NCBI GenBank assembly: GCA_902826095.1
Contig: CADEDN010000037.1
Location: 1-32,365 of the forward strand
Direction: 5' to 3'
From: an uncultured Alphaproteobacteria bacterium
GTDB lineage: Bacteria; Pseudomonadota; Alphaproteobacteria; Caulobacterales; Parvularculaceae
DNA: 32,365 bases
Shown here piece by piece: positions 1 to 7,166 of this stretch. The notes below the pieces were generated by a model. It searched no databases and was not told the DNA's origin. It saw nothing but the letters and a program-made list of their open reading frames with translations. Made by a program: the position numbers and the translations under genes. The first letter of the stretch is position 1. Each line of letters begins with the position of its first letter.

Positions 1-420
1 ATCCCCCATGTTATCCCCCACCTTATCCCACACCTCGAAACCTCGCTTAGGATCGTCCTCAGTCGGAGCGCGGAGAGGCGACTGAGTGCACCCGTTGCTC
101 GGCGGCTTCGACGATGGCGCGCGGCGCGTATGGGCCAGTTGGGTAGGCTCTTGCGCGTCGACGTGAGACGCCGGGCCTTGAGGCCTATTCAACGCTTTCC
201 GGGGTAACAGCCGGCCGGCGGGGCTGATACGCCCGGCGAACACGACCGAAACGCCATAGCGCCTGAAGCGAGAGCTAAGGGCGCGCCGCGCGGGACGTGA
301 ACCGTCCCCAAAAAAATTAGACTGGATGGTCCGCGTCCCGCGCACCCTCTCCTTTCTATCGGACTAAAGGCGAACTGCCGGGAAGGTGCTTCCGCGGAGG
401 GGGGCGGCGATTTGCGCGGG
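1..420. other. Non-coding stretch upstream of serS
   Basis: No reading frame with plausible coding character covers this stretch on either strand. The first 30 bases hold three closely spaced TTATCCC-like units (the first is cut by the window edge). Around 294-311 there is a short GGGACG...CGTCCC hairpin followed by an A-run rather than a T-run. The segment was compared by eye with the conserved cores of tmRNA, RNase P RNA, SRP RNA and the cobalamin riboswitch, and none was found. It may contain a structured RNA or be a decayed intergenic region; I cannot assign it. Confidence 0.4.
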
Positions 421-469
421 GACTAGGGACTAGGGACTGGGGACTAGGGATTAGGGACTTGGGATTAGG
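421..469. repeat. Tandem heptamer array (GACTAGG type), copy 1
   Basis: Seven head-to-tail 7-bp units run without gaps: GACTAGG twice, GACTGGG, GACTAGG, GATTAGG, GACTTGG, GATTAGG. The units are the same family and orientation as the array at 2124-2157 and inverted relative to the one at 2538-2565. Similar heptamers are known in cyanobacteria as short tandemly repeated repetitive (STRR) sequences. No four-helix-bundle gene accompanies this copy, so it is either a solo array or what remains of a lost cassette. Confidence 0.85.
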
Positions 470-511
470 GAAGAAGGAATTGGAATTCGCGCCGACCACG
501 ACACTGCAGGC

Positions 512-630
512 CCTTCGTGACGCCTTGCGTCGCTGGCGACGCAAGGCTCCTCAGGGCGAGGCGGCGGCGGCCCCAAAAGACCAAGGCCTCATCCTGAGGA
601 GCGATGCGCAGCATCGCGTCGCGAAGGATG
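512..630. repeat. Composite palindromic intergenic element
   Basis: A perfect 12-bp stem (522-533 with 536-547, loop of two bases) is followed by a second imperfect hairpin at about 588-630 that starts CCTCATCCTGAGGAGC and has an internal GCGATGC/GCATCGC stem. The outer edges (CCTTCGTGACGC near 512 and GCGTCGCGAAGG near 617-628) also pair with one mismatch. The second half resembles the palindromic repeats scattered between genes in many Rhizobiales-type genomes. It lies between the heptamer array and serS and is probably a dispersed repeat rather than a terminator, because no T-run follows. Confidence 0.7.
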
Positions 631-729
631 GCGGCGGGGCGCCGGCCTGGATCATCCATTGCTCGCCGGCGGAGATTTGGAATCGGCGCTGCTTTGCCGC
701 GGCGCGAACACTGATTATAGGTGCCCGCC

Positions 730-2142
730 ATGCATGATCTGAAAGACATCCGCGAGAACCCCGACCGCTTTGACGCGGGGCTCGCCCGCCGCGGCCTCGG
801 GCCCCTTGCGGCCGACATTCTGGGTCGCGACGCCAGGGCGCGGGGCCTGACGACGCGCCTCCAGGAATTGCAGACAAAGCGCAACGCCGCCTCCAAGGCG
901 ATCGGCGCCGCCAAGGGCCGGAAAGACGAGGCGGAAGCCGCGCGGCTGATGGCCGAAGTCGAGAGCGTCAAGACGGAAATGCCAAGGCTCGAAGCGGAAG
1001 AGGCGGCGCTGAAGAAAGAGCTCGACGACATCCTCGGCGCGATCCCGAACCTCCCCGCCGCCGATGCGCCGGACGGCAAGGACGAGACGGAAAATGTCGA
1101 AAAGCGGAAATGGGGCGAACCCAAACGCCTCAACAACGCGAAAGAACATTTCGACATCGGCGAGGCGATGGGCCTCATGGACTTCGAAACCGCCGCCAAA
1201 ATGTCCGGCGCGCGCTTCGTGCTCTTGAAAGGCGCCCTCGCGCGGATGGAGCGCGCGATCGCCAATCTCATGCTCGACATCCATACGGGCGAGTTCGGGT
1301 ATCAGGAGTGTTCGCCGCCATTGATGGTCCGTGATGAAGCTGCCTTTGGAACTGGGCAGTTGCCTAAGTTCAAAGATGATTTGTTTACTGCCGCTGATAT
1401 GAGGAAGCGAAAGGAACTGCTCGAAGCTGGGCTCGCCGGCGCCGACCAAAAATATGATTCGGCGAACCCTGGACCAGATCGCGTCATTCGCGCCGTCAAT
1501 GAAACGTTGGAATCGGCGCAGACGAAGGAACAATTCTGGCTCATCCCCACCGCCGAAGTCTCGCTCACCAACATCGTCGCCGAAAAGATCCTCGACGCTG
1601 AAGACCTGCCGTTGCGCTTCACCGCCTGGACGCCGTGCTTCCGGTCGGAGGCGGGCGCCGCCGGCAAGGACACGCGCGGGATGATCCGCATGCACCAGTT
1701 CTCGAAAGTCGAACTCGTCTCGATCACGGCGCCGGAAAAGTCGAACGAAGAACACGAGCGGATGACCGCTTGCGCCGAGACGATTCTGAAAAAGTTGGAG
1801 CTGCCGTTCCGCACGGTCGCGCTTTGCACCGGCGACATGGGCTTTGCGGCGAAGAAGACCTATGACATCGAGGTCTGGCTGCCGGGTCAGAACCGCTATC
1901 GCGAGATTTCCTCCTGCTCGAACTGCGGCGACTTCCAGGCGCGGCGGATGAAGGCGCGCTTCCGGAAGAAGGGCGAGAAGGGAGCCGAGTTCGTTCACAC
2001 ATTGAACGGCTCCGGCCTCGCGGTCGGACGGACGTTGGTCGCCGTGCTCGAGAATTATCAGCAGGAAGACGGATCGGTCGCCGTGCCGGCGGCGCTGGCT
2101 CCGTATATGGGAGGGCTCAAGACGATTGGGACTGGGGACTAG
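730..2142 (+). CDS. serS: Serine--tRNA ligase (class II aminoacyl-tRNA synthetase)
   Basis: Charges tRNA-Ser with serine in the cytoplasm using ATP. The first ~110 residues form the long charged coiled-coil arm that contacts the tRNA. The catalytic core shows the class II motifs: [11 protein letters not shown], motif 2 around [20 protein letters not shown], and motif 3 [19 protein letters not shown] near the C-terminus. I chose the ATG at 730 ([11 protein letters not shown]) over the in-frame GTG at 721 because an AGGTG lies about 7 bases upstream. The protein is 470 residues, longer than the usual ~425-430. The excess is a segment at about residues 221-268, between LPKFKDDLF and FWLIPTAE, where homologues have only a few residues; the DNA there is visibly richer in A/T. 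The stop codon TAG lies inside a heptamer repeat, so the last few residues (TIGTGD) are repeat-encoded. Confidence 0.95.
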   Translation: MHDLKDIRENPDRFDAGLARRGLGPLAADILGRDARARGLTTRLQELQTKRNAASKAIGAAKGRKDEAEAARLMAEVESVKTEMPRLEAEEAALKKELDDILGAIPNLPAADAPDGKDETENVEKRKWGEPKRLNNAKEHFDIGEAMGLMDFETAAKMSGARFVLLKGALARMERAIANLMLDIHTGEFGYQECSPPLMVRDEAAFGTGQLPKFKDDLFTAADMRKRKELLEAGLAGADQKYDSANPGPDRVIRAVNETLESAQTKEQFWLIPTAEVSLTNIVAEKILDAEDLPLRFTAWTPCFRSEAGAAGKDTRGMIRMHQFSKVELVSITAPEKSNEEHERMTACAETILKKLELPFRTVALCTGDMGFAAKKTYDIEVWLPGQNRYREISSCSNCGDFQARRMKARFRKKGEKGAEFVHTLNGSGLAVGRTLVAVLENYQQEDGSVAVPAALAPYMGGLKTIGTGD

Positions 2143-2157
2143 GGACTGGGGACTGAG
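2124..2157. repeat. Heptamer array, left arm of the four-helix-bundle cassette
   Basis: About 4.7 units of GACTGGG/GACTAGG run from the last codons of serS through its stop codon. The array reads in the opposite orientation to the one at 2538-2565, so the two form an inverted repeat around the small gene 2175-2570. Confidence 0.85.
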
Positions 2158-2174
2158 AATTTGGAAAGCGAGCT

Positions 2175-2570
2175 ATGGGCGTCATCGCTTCACACAAGGA
2201 CCTGGAGGTCTGGCGGCTCTCGATGTCGCTGGCGAAGGGCGTCTACAAATTGACGGCCAAGTTTCCAAAAAGCGAGGAATTCAGAATGACATCCCAGCTG
2301 ATCCGAGCCGCGATTTCGGTCCCGGCAAATATCGCCGAGGGAAATTCGCGCGGGTCGAGAAAAGACTACGCCCATTTTGTCAGCATCGCGCGAGGCTCGA
2401 TCGCGGAAGTTGAAACGCTCTTGCTGTTGTCAATAGATATCGGTCTTGCGCCGGAGTCTGACTTTTCAGAGCTGATGGAGTCGACGGCCAGCGTAGGACG
2501 CATGCTCAGCGCGCTGCGAGCGAAGTTGAGTGCGGCCAGTCCCCAGTCCCCAGTCCCCAGTCCCCAATGA
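2175..2570 (+). CDS. Four-helix-bundle protein (23S rRNA intervening-sequence / S23 family)
   Basis: A 131-residue protein beginning MGVIASHKDLEVWRLSM, with the family signatures FPKSEEFRMTSQLIRAA, SVPANIAEGNSRGS and FVSIARGSIAEVETLL. This family (the group that includes IVS-encoded proteins and is related to DGR Avd proteins) forms a compact basic four-helix bundle; its cellular role is not established. The last ten residues ([10 protein letters not shown]) are encoded by the right-hand heptamer array, and the stop codon TGA overlaps the surE start as ATGA, so surE is probably translationally coupled to it. It sits between serS and surE, which are adjacent in many alphaproteobacteria, and is bracketed by inverted heptamer arrays, suggesting arrival as a small cassette. 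Confidence 0.9.
   Translation: MGVIASHKDLEVWRLSMSLAKGVYKLTAKFPKSEEFRMTSQLIRAAISVPANIAEGNSRGSRKDYAHFVSIARGSIAEVETLLLLSIDIGLAPESDFSELMESTASVGRMLSALRAKLSAASPQSPVPSPQ
2538..2565. repeat. Heptamer array, right arm of the four-helix-bundle cassette
   Basis: Four exact AGTCCCC units followed directly by AATGAGA. The ATG of surE starts two bases after the last unit, and the array also codes for the tail of the upstream protein. Orientation is opposite to the copies at 421-469 and 2124-2157. Confidence 0.85.
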
Positions 2571-3337
2571 GAATTCTTTGCACCAATGACGACGGCGTCC
2601 ACGCGAGAGGGCTCGAAAGCCTCGTCGCGATCGCGCGCGCGCTTTCCGACGACGTCTATGTCGTCGCGCCGCATGAAGAACAGTCGGGCGCGGCGCGGGC
2701 GCTGACGCTCGCCAATCCGATCCGCGTGCGCGAATATGATCCGAGGCGATTTTCCGTGTCCGGAACGCCTTCCGACGCGGTGATGATGGGGGTGCAGAAG
2801 ATCCTCGTCGACAAACGGCCGGATCTCATCCTCTCCGGCGTCAATAACGGGCAGAATCTCGCCGAGGACGTGACGGTGTCGGGAACGATCGCCGGCGCCT
2901 TTCAGGGGATGAGCCTTGGCGTCCCCTCGATCGCCTTGTCGCTAGCGCGGCTCAGCCGGGAAAAGGCGCGGTGGGCGACGCCGGAGAAACACGCGCCGTC
3001 GATCATCCGCAAGCTGCTCGCCGCCGGCTGGCCCTCCGACGTCGTCATCAACATCAATTTCCCGGATCGCGATCCGGACGCCGTCGCCGGCGTCGAGGTG
3101 ACGACGCAGGGCCATCGCGACGATTTCAAGCTCTTCATCGAGGAGCGGCAGGACCCTCGGGGCGGCAAATACTACTGGTACGGGTATGAGGGGACGCTCT
3201 CAAACCCGCCCGAGGGCGTCGATCTCCGGGCGGTTTACGACGGGCGGATCTCGATCACGCCGCTGCATCTCGCGCTGACGCACGAGGATGCGCGAAAACG
3301 CCTCGCGGGCGCGTTTGGAAGTGATAAGAAGGAGTGA
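2567..3337 (+). CDS. surE: 5'/3'-nucleotidase SurE
   Basis: A metal-dependent phosphatase acting on nucleoside 5'- and 3'-monophosphates; surE genes are linked to survival in stationary phase. The 256-residue length is typical. The metal site is visible: NDDG at residues 7-10, the Ser in APHEEQSGAAR near residue 40, and the SGVNNGQNLAEDVTVSGT segment at about 90-107. The start MRILCTNDDG is the standard family start, and its ATG overlaps the TGA of the small upstream gene. The usual ribosome-binding region is replaced by heptamer repeats, so initiation probably depends on coupling with the upstream gene. No pcm gene follows; the next gene is the LysM/M23 lipoprotein. Confidence 0.95.
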   Translation: MRILCTNDDGVHARGLESLVAIARALSDDVYVVAPHEEQSGAARALTLANPIRVREYDPRRFSVSGTPSDAVMMGVQKILVDKRPDLILSGVNNGQNLAEDVTVSGTIAGAFQGMSLGVPSIALSLARLSREKARWATPEKHAPSIIRKLLAAGWPSDVVININFPDRDPDAVAGVEVTTQGHRDDFKLFIEERQDPRGGKYYWYGYEGTLSNPPEGVDLRAVYDGRISITPLHLALTHEDARKRLAGAFGSDKKE

Positions 3338-3346
3338 TTCGGATTC

Positions 3347-3362
3347 TTAACCGCTTGTTAAC
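3347..3362 (+). promoter_or_regulatory. Putative CtrA box upstream of the LysM/M23 lipoprotein
   Basis: The sequence is TTAA, seven bases, then TTAAC, matching the full CtrA recognition pattern TTAA-N7-TTAAC known from Caulobacter and relatives. A further half-site TTAAC lies at 3390-3394. Both are in the short gap between surE and the cell-wall lipoprotein gene, which suggests cell-cycle control of that gene. Assignment is by motif match only. Confidence 0.5.
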
Positions 3363-3411
3363 CGAACGACGCCAATCCTTACCGCAAAGTTAACGACCTA
3401 TGGAGATGAAA

Positions 3412-4638
3412 ATGGCGAGGCTTGGCTGGACGATGGCGCTGGTGACGACGAGCGCGCTCGCCGCCTGCGGCTCCGGCAACCGCGCGCCGGTCGTCTACGG
3501 AACCGCGCCGACGCCCGGGCCGACGGCGCGCATCTACAATTCGCCGGGCGAGATCGCCGCCGAAAGCCGCGTCGCCGCGCAGAACGCCTACGCTTCGCAA
3601 ACGCCGACTTACGGCGGCGCGCCGAATTACAGGAACGGCGTTTCGCCGGCGGTCGGAACGGGCGGCCTAGCGCCGCTGACGCCGGTGACGGAGGCCGGCC
3701 GGCAGGGGCGGTTCGATTACGATGAGGAGCCCGTCTATCTTGCGCAGGCCGACATCGCGCCAATTGATCCGCCTGCGGAGGAAAGCCTTCCGGGGCAGGT
3801 GACGGTGCGACCAGGCGACACGGTCTATGCGATCGCGCGGCGCACCGGCGCGACGCCGCAGGCGATCATCGCGCTCAATCACATGGCGCCGCCCTACGCG
3901 CTTGAGGTCGGGCGGACTGTCCGCGTGCCGGCGAGCGCCGTGCCGCCGTCTAACGCCTCGCAGGGGCCGCGCGCGATGAACGCGTCGGCGATAAAGGCGC
4001 GCGCCGACGGCGCGCATGTCATTCGCCCCGGCGACACGCTCTATTCGATATCGCGCGCGACCGGCGTCAGCGTCGGCGCGCTCGCGGAGGCGAACCGACT
4101 TCGCGCGCCCTATGCGTTGAGCGTCGGCCAGTCGCTGCGGGTTCCGGGCGCCGGCGGCGGCGCGCTCCAGCCCGCGCGCGACCGCGAGGCTTCGGTCAAA
4201 GGCGATGTCGCGGATCTTGCGCGCAATGTTTCCTATGGCGACGCGCCGGTGAAGGCGCCGAGCATGTTCGACTGGCCGGTGCAGGGCGCGATGATCGGCG
4301 CTTACGGCCTCTCAAGCGCCGGCAAGCGCAATGACGGCGTCAATATCGCCGCGCCGGTCGGAACGCCGGTCCGGGCCGCGGCGGACGGCGAAGTCGTCTA
4401 TCGCGGATCGGAACTTGAAGGCTACGGCAATCTCTTGCTGATCAAGCACGAGGACGGATTCGTCACCGCCTACGCGCATAATGACGCGATGCTGGTGAAG
4501 AAAGGCGATCGCGTTCGTCAGGGTCAGGTGATTGCGAAAGTCGGACAAACGGGTTCTGCGACCGAACCGCAGCTCCATTTCGAAATCCGTCAGAATCTGA
4601 AAGCGGTCGATCCTGTCGCGCTGCTCGGGTCCCTGTAA
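3412..4638 (+). CDS. LysM/M23 lipoprotein, NlpD/DipM-like cell-wall amidase activator
   Basis: A 408-residue envelope protein. Residues 1-19 are a lipoprotein signal ending in the lipobox LAAC (Cys19). Two LysM peptidoglycan-binding repeats follow, each starting PGDTVYAI or PGDTLYSI. The C-terminal M23 domain begins near VQGAMIGAYG. The first zinc-ligand motif of active M23 peptidases (HxGxD) reads NDGVNIA here and the later H-x-H reads YAHND, so key ligands are missing although LHFEIR is kept. That pattern is typical of non-catalytic LytM factors (NlpD, EnvC, DipM) that activate cell-separation amidases, which is the role I infer. I chose the ATG at 3412 because GGAG lies about 6 bases upstream and the signal peptide then starts cleanly; an ATG at 3400 is also in frame. 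Confidence 0.85.
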   Translation: MARLGWTMALVTTSALAACGSGNRAPVVYGTAPTPGPTARIYNSPGEIAAESRVAAQNAYASQTPTYGGAPNYRNGVSPAVGTGGLAPLTPVTEAGRQGRFDYDEEPVYLAQADIAPIDPPAEESLPGQVTVRPGDTVYAIARRTGATPQAIIALNHMAPPYALEVGRTVRVPASAVPPSNASQGPRAMNASAIKARADGAHVIRPGDTLYSISRATGVSVGALAEANRLRAPYALSVGQSLRVPGAGGGALQPARDREASVKGDVADLARNVSYGDAPVKAPSMFDWPVQGAMIGAYGLSSAGKRNDGVNIAAPVGTPVRAAADGEVVYRGSELEGYGNLLLIKHEDGFVTAYAHNDAMLVKKGDRVRQGQVIAKVGQTGSATEPQLHFEIRQNLKAVDPVALLGSL

Positions 4639-4710
4639 GATCAGGGGAGGCGCGGCCGGAATTGTCTGAAAAACAATTGTCGCGTCAGACTTGTCGCTTG
4701 TTCTTGCGCA

Positions 4711-4736
4711 GGGGCCCCGGACGGGGCCCCGTTTTT
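4711..4736 (+). terminator. Rho-independent terminator after the LysM/M23 gene
   Basis: GGGGCCCC at 4711-4718 pairs with GGGGCCCC at 4723-4730 (loop GGAC), followed by five T at 4732-4736. It lies about 70 bases after the lipoprotein stop codon and runs into the stop codon of the convergent exchanger gene. Confidence 0.85.
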
Positions 4737-5691
4737 ATGCGTTGATGACGAGCCAGACGACATAAGCGACATAGGCCGCGACCATCACTGCGCCCTCGAG
4801 GCGATCGAGCCGGCTTCGCGTCGTGGCGAAGAGGATCAGCAGCAAGGTCGCGCCGAGCATCACCCAATTGTTGAAAGCGACGATTTCCGGCGGCGCCGTC
4901 ACCGGATGGATCACGGCCGTGACGCCGAGAATGCCGAAGATATTGTAGATGTTCGATCCGACGACATTGCCGAGCGCCAACGCGGACTTGCCGCGCAACG
5001 CGGCCATCACCGAGGTCACAAGCTCCGGCAAAGACGTGCCGACCGCGACGACGGTAAGGCCGATGATCGTTTCGGAAACGCCAAGCGACCCGGCGATATT
5101 GATCGCGCCGGTGACGAGAAATTTCGCGCCGACGATGAGGAGCGCGAGCCCTGCGAGCGCGAAGACGATGTCGAGGAAAGGCGATTTCGGGCCGCGCTTC
5201 GTTTCCGCGCCGATCTCCGCGTGGGCTTCGGCTTTCGGCGAGTCCGGCGCGCGCCGCTCCGTCATGAAGGCGTAGAGAATATAGCCGACGATCGCCGCCA
5301 GGAACGCCCAGCCTGCGGCGCGGGAGAATTCGCCGGTCATCGAAACGCCGATCGCCGCCGCCGTCGCCAGAAGGACGACAACCCCGTCGCGGGCGAAGGA
5401 TTTGCGGTCGACCGCGAAGGGCGCGATCACGACCGACAGGCCGAGAATAAACAGGATGTTGATGATGTTCGATCCGACGACATTGCCGACGGCGACGCCT
5501 GGCGAGCCGAGCATCGCCGCCTGCACGCTTGAGACAAGCTCCGGCATCGATGTGCCGAAGCCGACAAGGGTGAGGCCGATCAGGAGATCCGAAACGCCGA
5601 ACCGGCGCGCAAGTTCGGTCGAGCCGCGGATCAGGAGTTCGGCGCCGGCCGTCAAGATCGCAAGGCCGCCGACGATCGATAGCCAATCCAT
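4735..5691 (-). CDS. Calcium/sodium antiporter of the CaCA family (YrbG-like)
   Basis: A multi-pass inner-membrane cation exchanger of about 318 residues, the usual length. It has the two inverted halves of the family. The first carries GFGTSMPELVSS and GNVVGSNIINI, the second AVGTSLPELVTS and GNVVGSNIYNI; these are the alpha-repeats that bind the cations. A charged cytoplasmic loop of about 40 residues (ERRAPDSPKAEAHAE onward) separates the halves. The reading frame can start at a TTG at 5709, but the ATG at 5691 (MDWLSIVGG) has GGAG about 8 bases upstream and starts directly at the first membrane helix, so I use it. The gene converges on the LysM/M23 gene. Substrate is likely Ca2+ against Na+ (possibly K+-dependent), inferred from family. 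Confidence 0.9.
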   Translation of the reverse strand: MDWLSIVGGLAILTAGAELLIRGSTELARRFGVSDLLIGLTLVGFGTSMPELVSSVQAAMLGSPGVAVGNVVGSNIINILFILGLSVVIAPFAVDRKSFARDGVVVLLATAAAIGVSMTGEFSRAAGWAFLAAIVGYILYAFMTERRAPDSPKAEAHAEIGAETKRGPKSPFLDIVFALAGLALLIVGAKFLVTGAINIAGSLGVSETIIGLTVVAVGTSLPELVTSVMAALRGKSALALGNVVGSNIYNIFGILGVTAVIHPVTAPPEIVAFNNWVMLGATLLLILFATTRSRLDRLEGAVMVAAYVAYVVWLVINA

Positions 5692-5796
5692 TGGATCACG
5701 CTCCGTCAATGACTCTTGCTATCTCGGGAGTGTTCGCGGAATTTGCCAGCGAAAAATGCGGATCTTTCGTTCGATGCGCCAAAAAACCGGCGCTCT

Positions 5797-6225
5797 CTAT
5801 CCGATTCTGAAGCACCCCCTCGCGCTCGCGACCAGGATCGACTCGTCGCCCTGCCAGCCATTCGCCTCAAGGAATGATACGCGACGGCCTTTCCTGAGGA
5901 CCTTGACGCGGCACGCCATATCCGCCGCGCGCGAAGACGACAAATAGTCGATCGAAAGGCTGACGGTCGATACTGGCGCGCCGCATTCCGCGTGCATTTC
6001 CGACTGCATCGCAAACTCGAGGAAGGCGGCGATGACGCCGCCATGGATCGCGCGAATGGCGGGATTGCCGATGTGGGATTCGCTGAAGGAAAGTCGGTGA
6101 ATCAAGTCTTCGCCGGCAAGCGCGACGCTGACGCCGAGCCAGCGCGCGATCGGCGCCGACATTGCGTAAGCGTTTATGCGCGCAATGCGATCGGCGACGG
6201 CGCCGCGAGACGACACTAGGCTCAA
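5797..6225 (-). CDS. PaaI-type hotdog-fold thioesterase (second of a coupled pair)
   Basis: A 142-residue single hotdog-domain protein. The segment NPAIRAIHGGVIAAFLEFAMQ matches the PaaI/YbgC-like family, where HGG lies at the acyl-CoA-binding active site; VSTVSLSIDYLSSSRAADMACRVKVLRKGRRVSF gives the central beta strands. It probably hydrolyses an acyl-CoA, with unknown chain. The TTG at 6225 overlaps the TGA of the upstream thioesterase by four bases (TTGA), which argues for coupled translation; a GTG at 6216 is an alternative start. The gene and its neighbour may form a heteromeric enzyme, since hotdog proteins act as dimers or tetramers. Confidence 0.8.
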   Translation of the reverse strand: MSLVSSRGAVADRIARINAYAMSAPIARWLGVSVALAGEDLIHRLSFSESHIGNPAIRAIHGGVIAAFLEFAMQSEMHAECGAPVSTVSLSIDYLSSSRAADMACRVKVLRKGRRVSFLEANGWQGDESILVASARGCFRIG

Positions 6226-6701
6226 AGGCGCATCCCTTGGATCGGCCCCTTTGATCCGACCATGAAAGACGCCGTTCCCGTCGCCAGCAGGCCGCCGCCC
6301 GTTTCAAGCGTCAGCCGGCCGGTCACAAAGGCGACGTCGTTCCTGACGGCGTCGCATTCCGCGGCGCAAACCGCCCGCGCGCCGGGGGGCGCCGATCCGA
6401 GGCAATTCGTCCGCAGATTGATGGTGGCGATCGGCTTGATGCTTTCAAGCGCGGTGAAAACCGTCAGGCCGAAAATCGAGTCGAGGATGATCGTATAAAA
6501 GCCGCCGTGAACAGCGCCGTCCGCGCCGCTGAATTGTTCGGGCAACGCCATCGAAAAAGTCGCCTTGCCCTTGCCGATCAGCAAGGGCCGCAGGGCCAGG
6601 GAGCGAAAAAGCGACTGTTCGTGGGCGAGGAATTCCCGCGCGGCGCTCAGCATGGCGCCGATGGTCGGGTTGATGTCGGCGCCGGCCGGCTGATCGGTCA
6701 T
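6222..6701 (-). CDS. PaaI-type hotdog-fold thioesterase (first of a coupled pair)
   Basis: A 159-residue hotdog-domain protein. The core FSGADGAVHGGFYTIILDSIFGLTVFTAL carries the HGG active-site motif, followed by IATINLRTNCLGSAPPGARAVCAAEC and VAFVTGRLTLETGGGLLATGTASFMV, the standard strand order of acyl-CoA thioesterases of the PaaI group. It is about the usual length. Its stop codon overlaps the next gene. The two proteins are clearly related in fold but differ a lot in sequence, so this is probably an old duplication or two recruited relatives, not a recent copy. Substrate unknown. Confidence 0.85.
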   Translation of the reverse strand: MTDQPAGADINPTIGAMLSAAREFLAHEQSLFRSLALRPLLIGKGKATFSMALPEQFSGADGAVHGGFYTIILDSIFGLTVFTALESIKPIATINLRTNCLGSAPPGARAVCAAECDAVRNDVAFVTGRLTLETGGGLLATGTASFMVGSKGPIQGMRL

Positions 6702-6812
6702 GCGGAAAGACTAGCGCGCCGGGCGCGAAAGTGGAAACCGGTCTCGCGCGCAAAGGCGCGCCAGATCAACATCAAGCGGCGGTCGCTCGGCTTGAGAACA
6801 GCAGAGGGCAGC

Positions 6813-7109
6813 TCAGGGATCGCGAAGGCGCTCATCTTGATACTGGATGCCCCATCCGATGATCTGACGCCACAGCGCTTCCGCCATTTCGGGGGGAAGG
6901 CCCTTTTCAGCGGCGCGCTCGCGCACTTTGTCGATGACGGCGCGGTTGCGCCATGGCACGTTCGCCTGCGCCGATTCGGCGCGTTTCAAGGCCCACATCC
7001 GGTCGACATAAGCCCATCGCTCCGCAAGCAGATCGACGAGCCCAATGTCGATCCGGTCGATTTCGGCGCGGACCTCATCCATCGAAGCGCAGCCGTCAGG
7101 TTTTTTCAT
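6813..7109 (-). CDS. Chorismate mutase (AroQ/PchB class)
   Basis: A 98-residue all-helical domain with the AroQ pattern: MDEVRAEIDRIDIGLVDLLAERWAYVDRMWALKR, then VPWRNRAVIDKVRERAAEKGLPPEMAEALWRQIIGWGIQYQ. The basic residues of the first long helix and the Arg/Glu of the third are the expected transition-state contacts. It converts chorismate to prephenate for Phe/Tyr synthesis; isochorismate-pyruvate lyase of the PchB type has the same fold, and I cannot exclude it from sequence alone. I chose the ATG at 7109 (MKKPDGCASM) because GGAAGGA precedes it; an upstream GTG at 7139 is in frame but poorly placed. Confidence 0.85.
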   Translation of the reverse strand: MKKPDGCASMDEVRAEIDRIDIGLVDLLAERWAYVDRMWALKRAESAQANVPWRNRAVIDKVRERAAEKGLPPEMAEALWRQIIGWGIQYQDERLRDP

Positions 7110-7166
7110 CGGCCCTTCCTTCCGCCCTCGACATTGCACGAATTTCGGCGCCGACGCGAGCGCCGG

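Noticed and set aside
1-355. Possible housekeeping RNA gene (tmRNA, RNase P RNA, SRP RNA, 6S) or riboswitch
   Set aside because: None of the conserved core sequences I know is present; only a short hairpin without a T-run was found.
715-1998. Long minus-strand reading frame opposite serS (427 codons)
   Set aside because: It lies fully over a clear serS gene, is Arg/Gly-rich, and shows no family similarity; it is a codon-bias shadow.
421-2565. CRISPR-like array
   Set aside because: The heptamers are directly adjacent with no spacers, and there are no cas genes.
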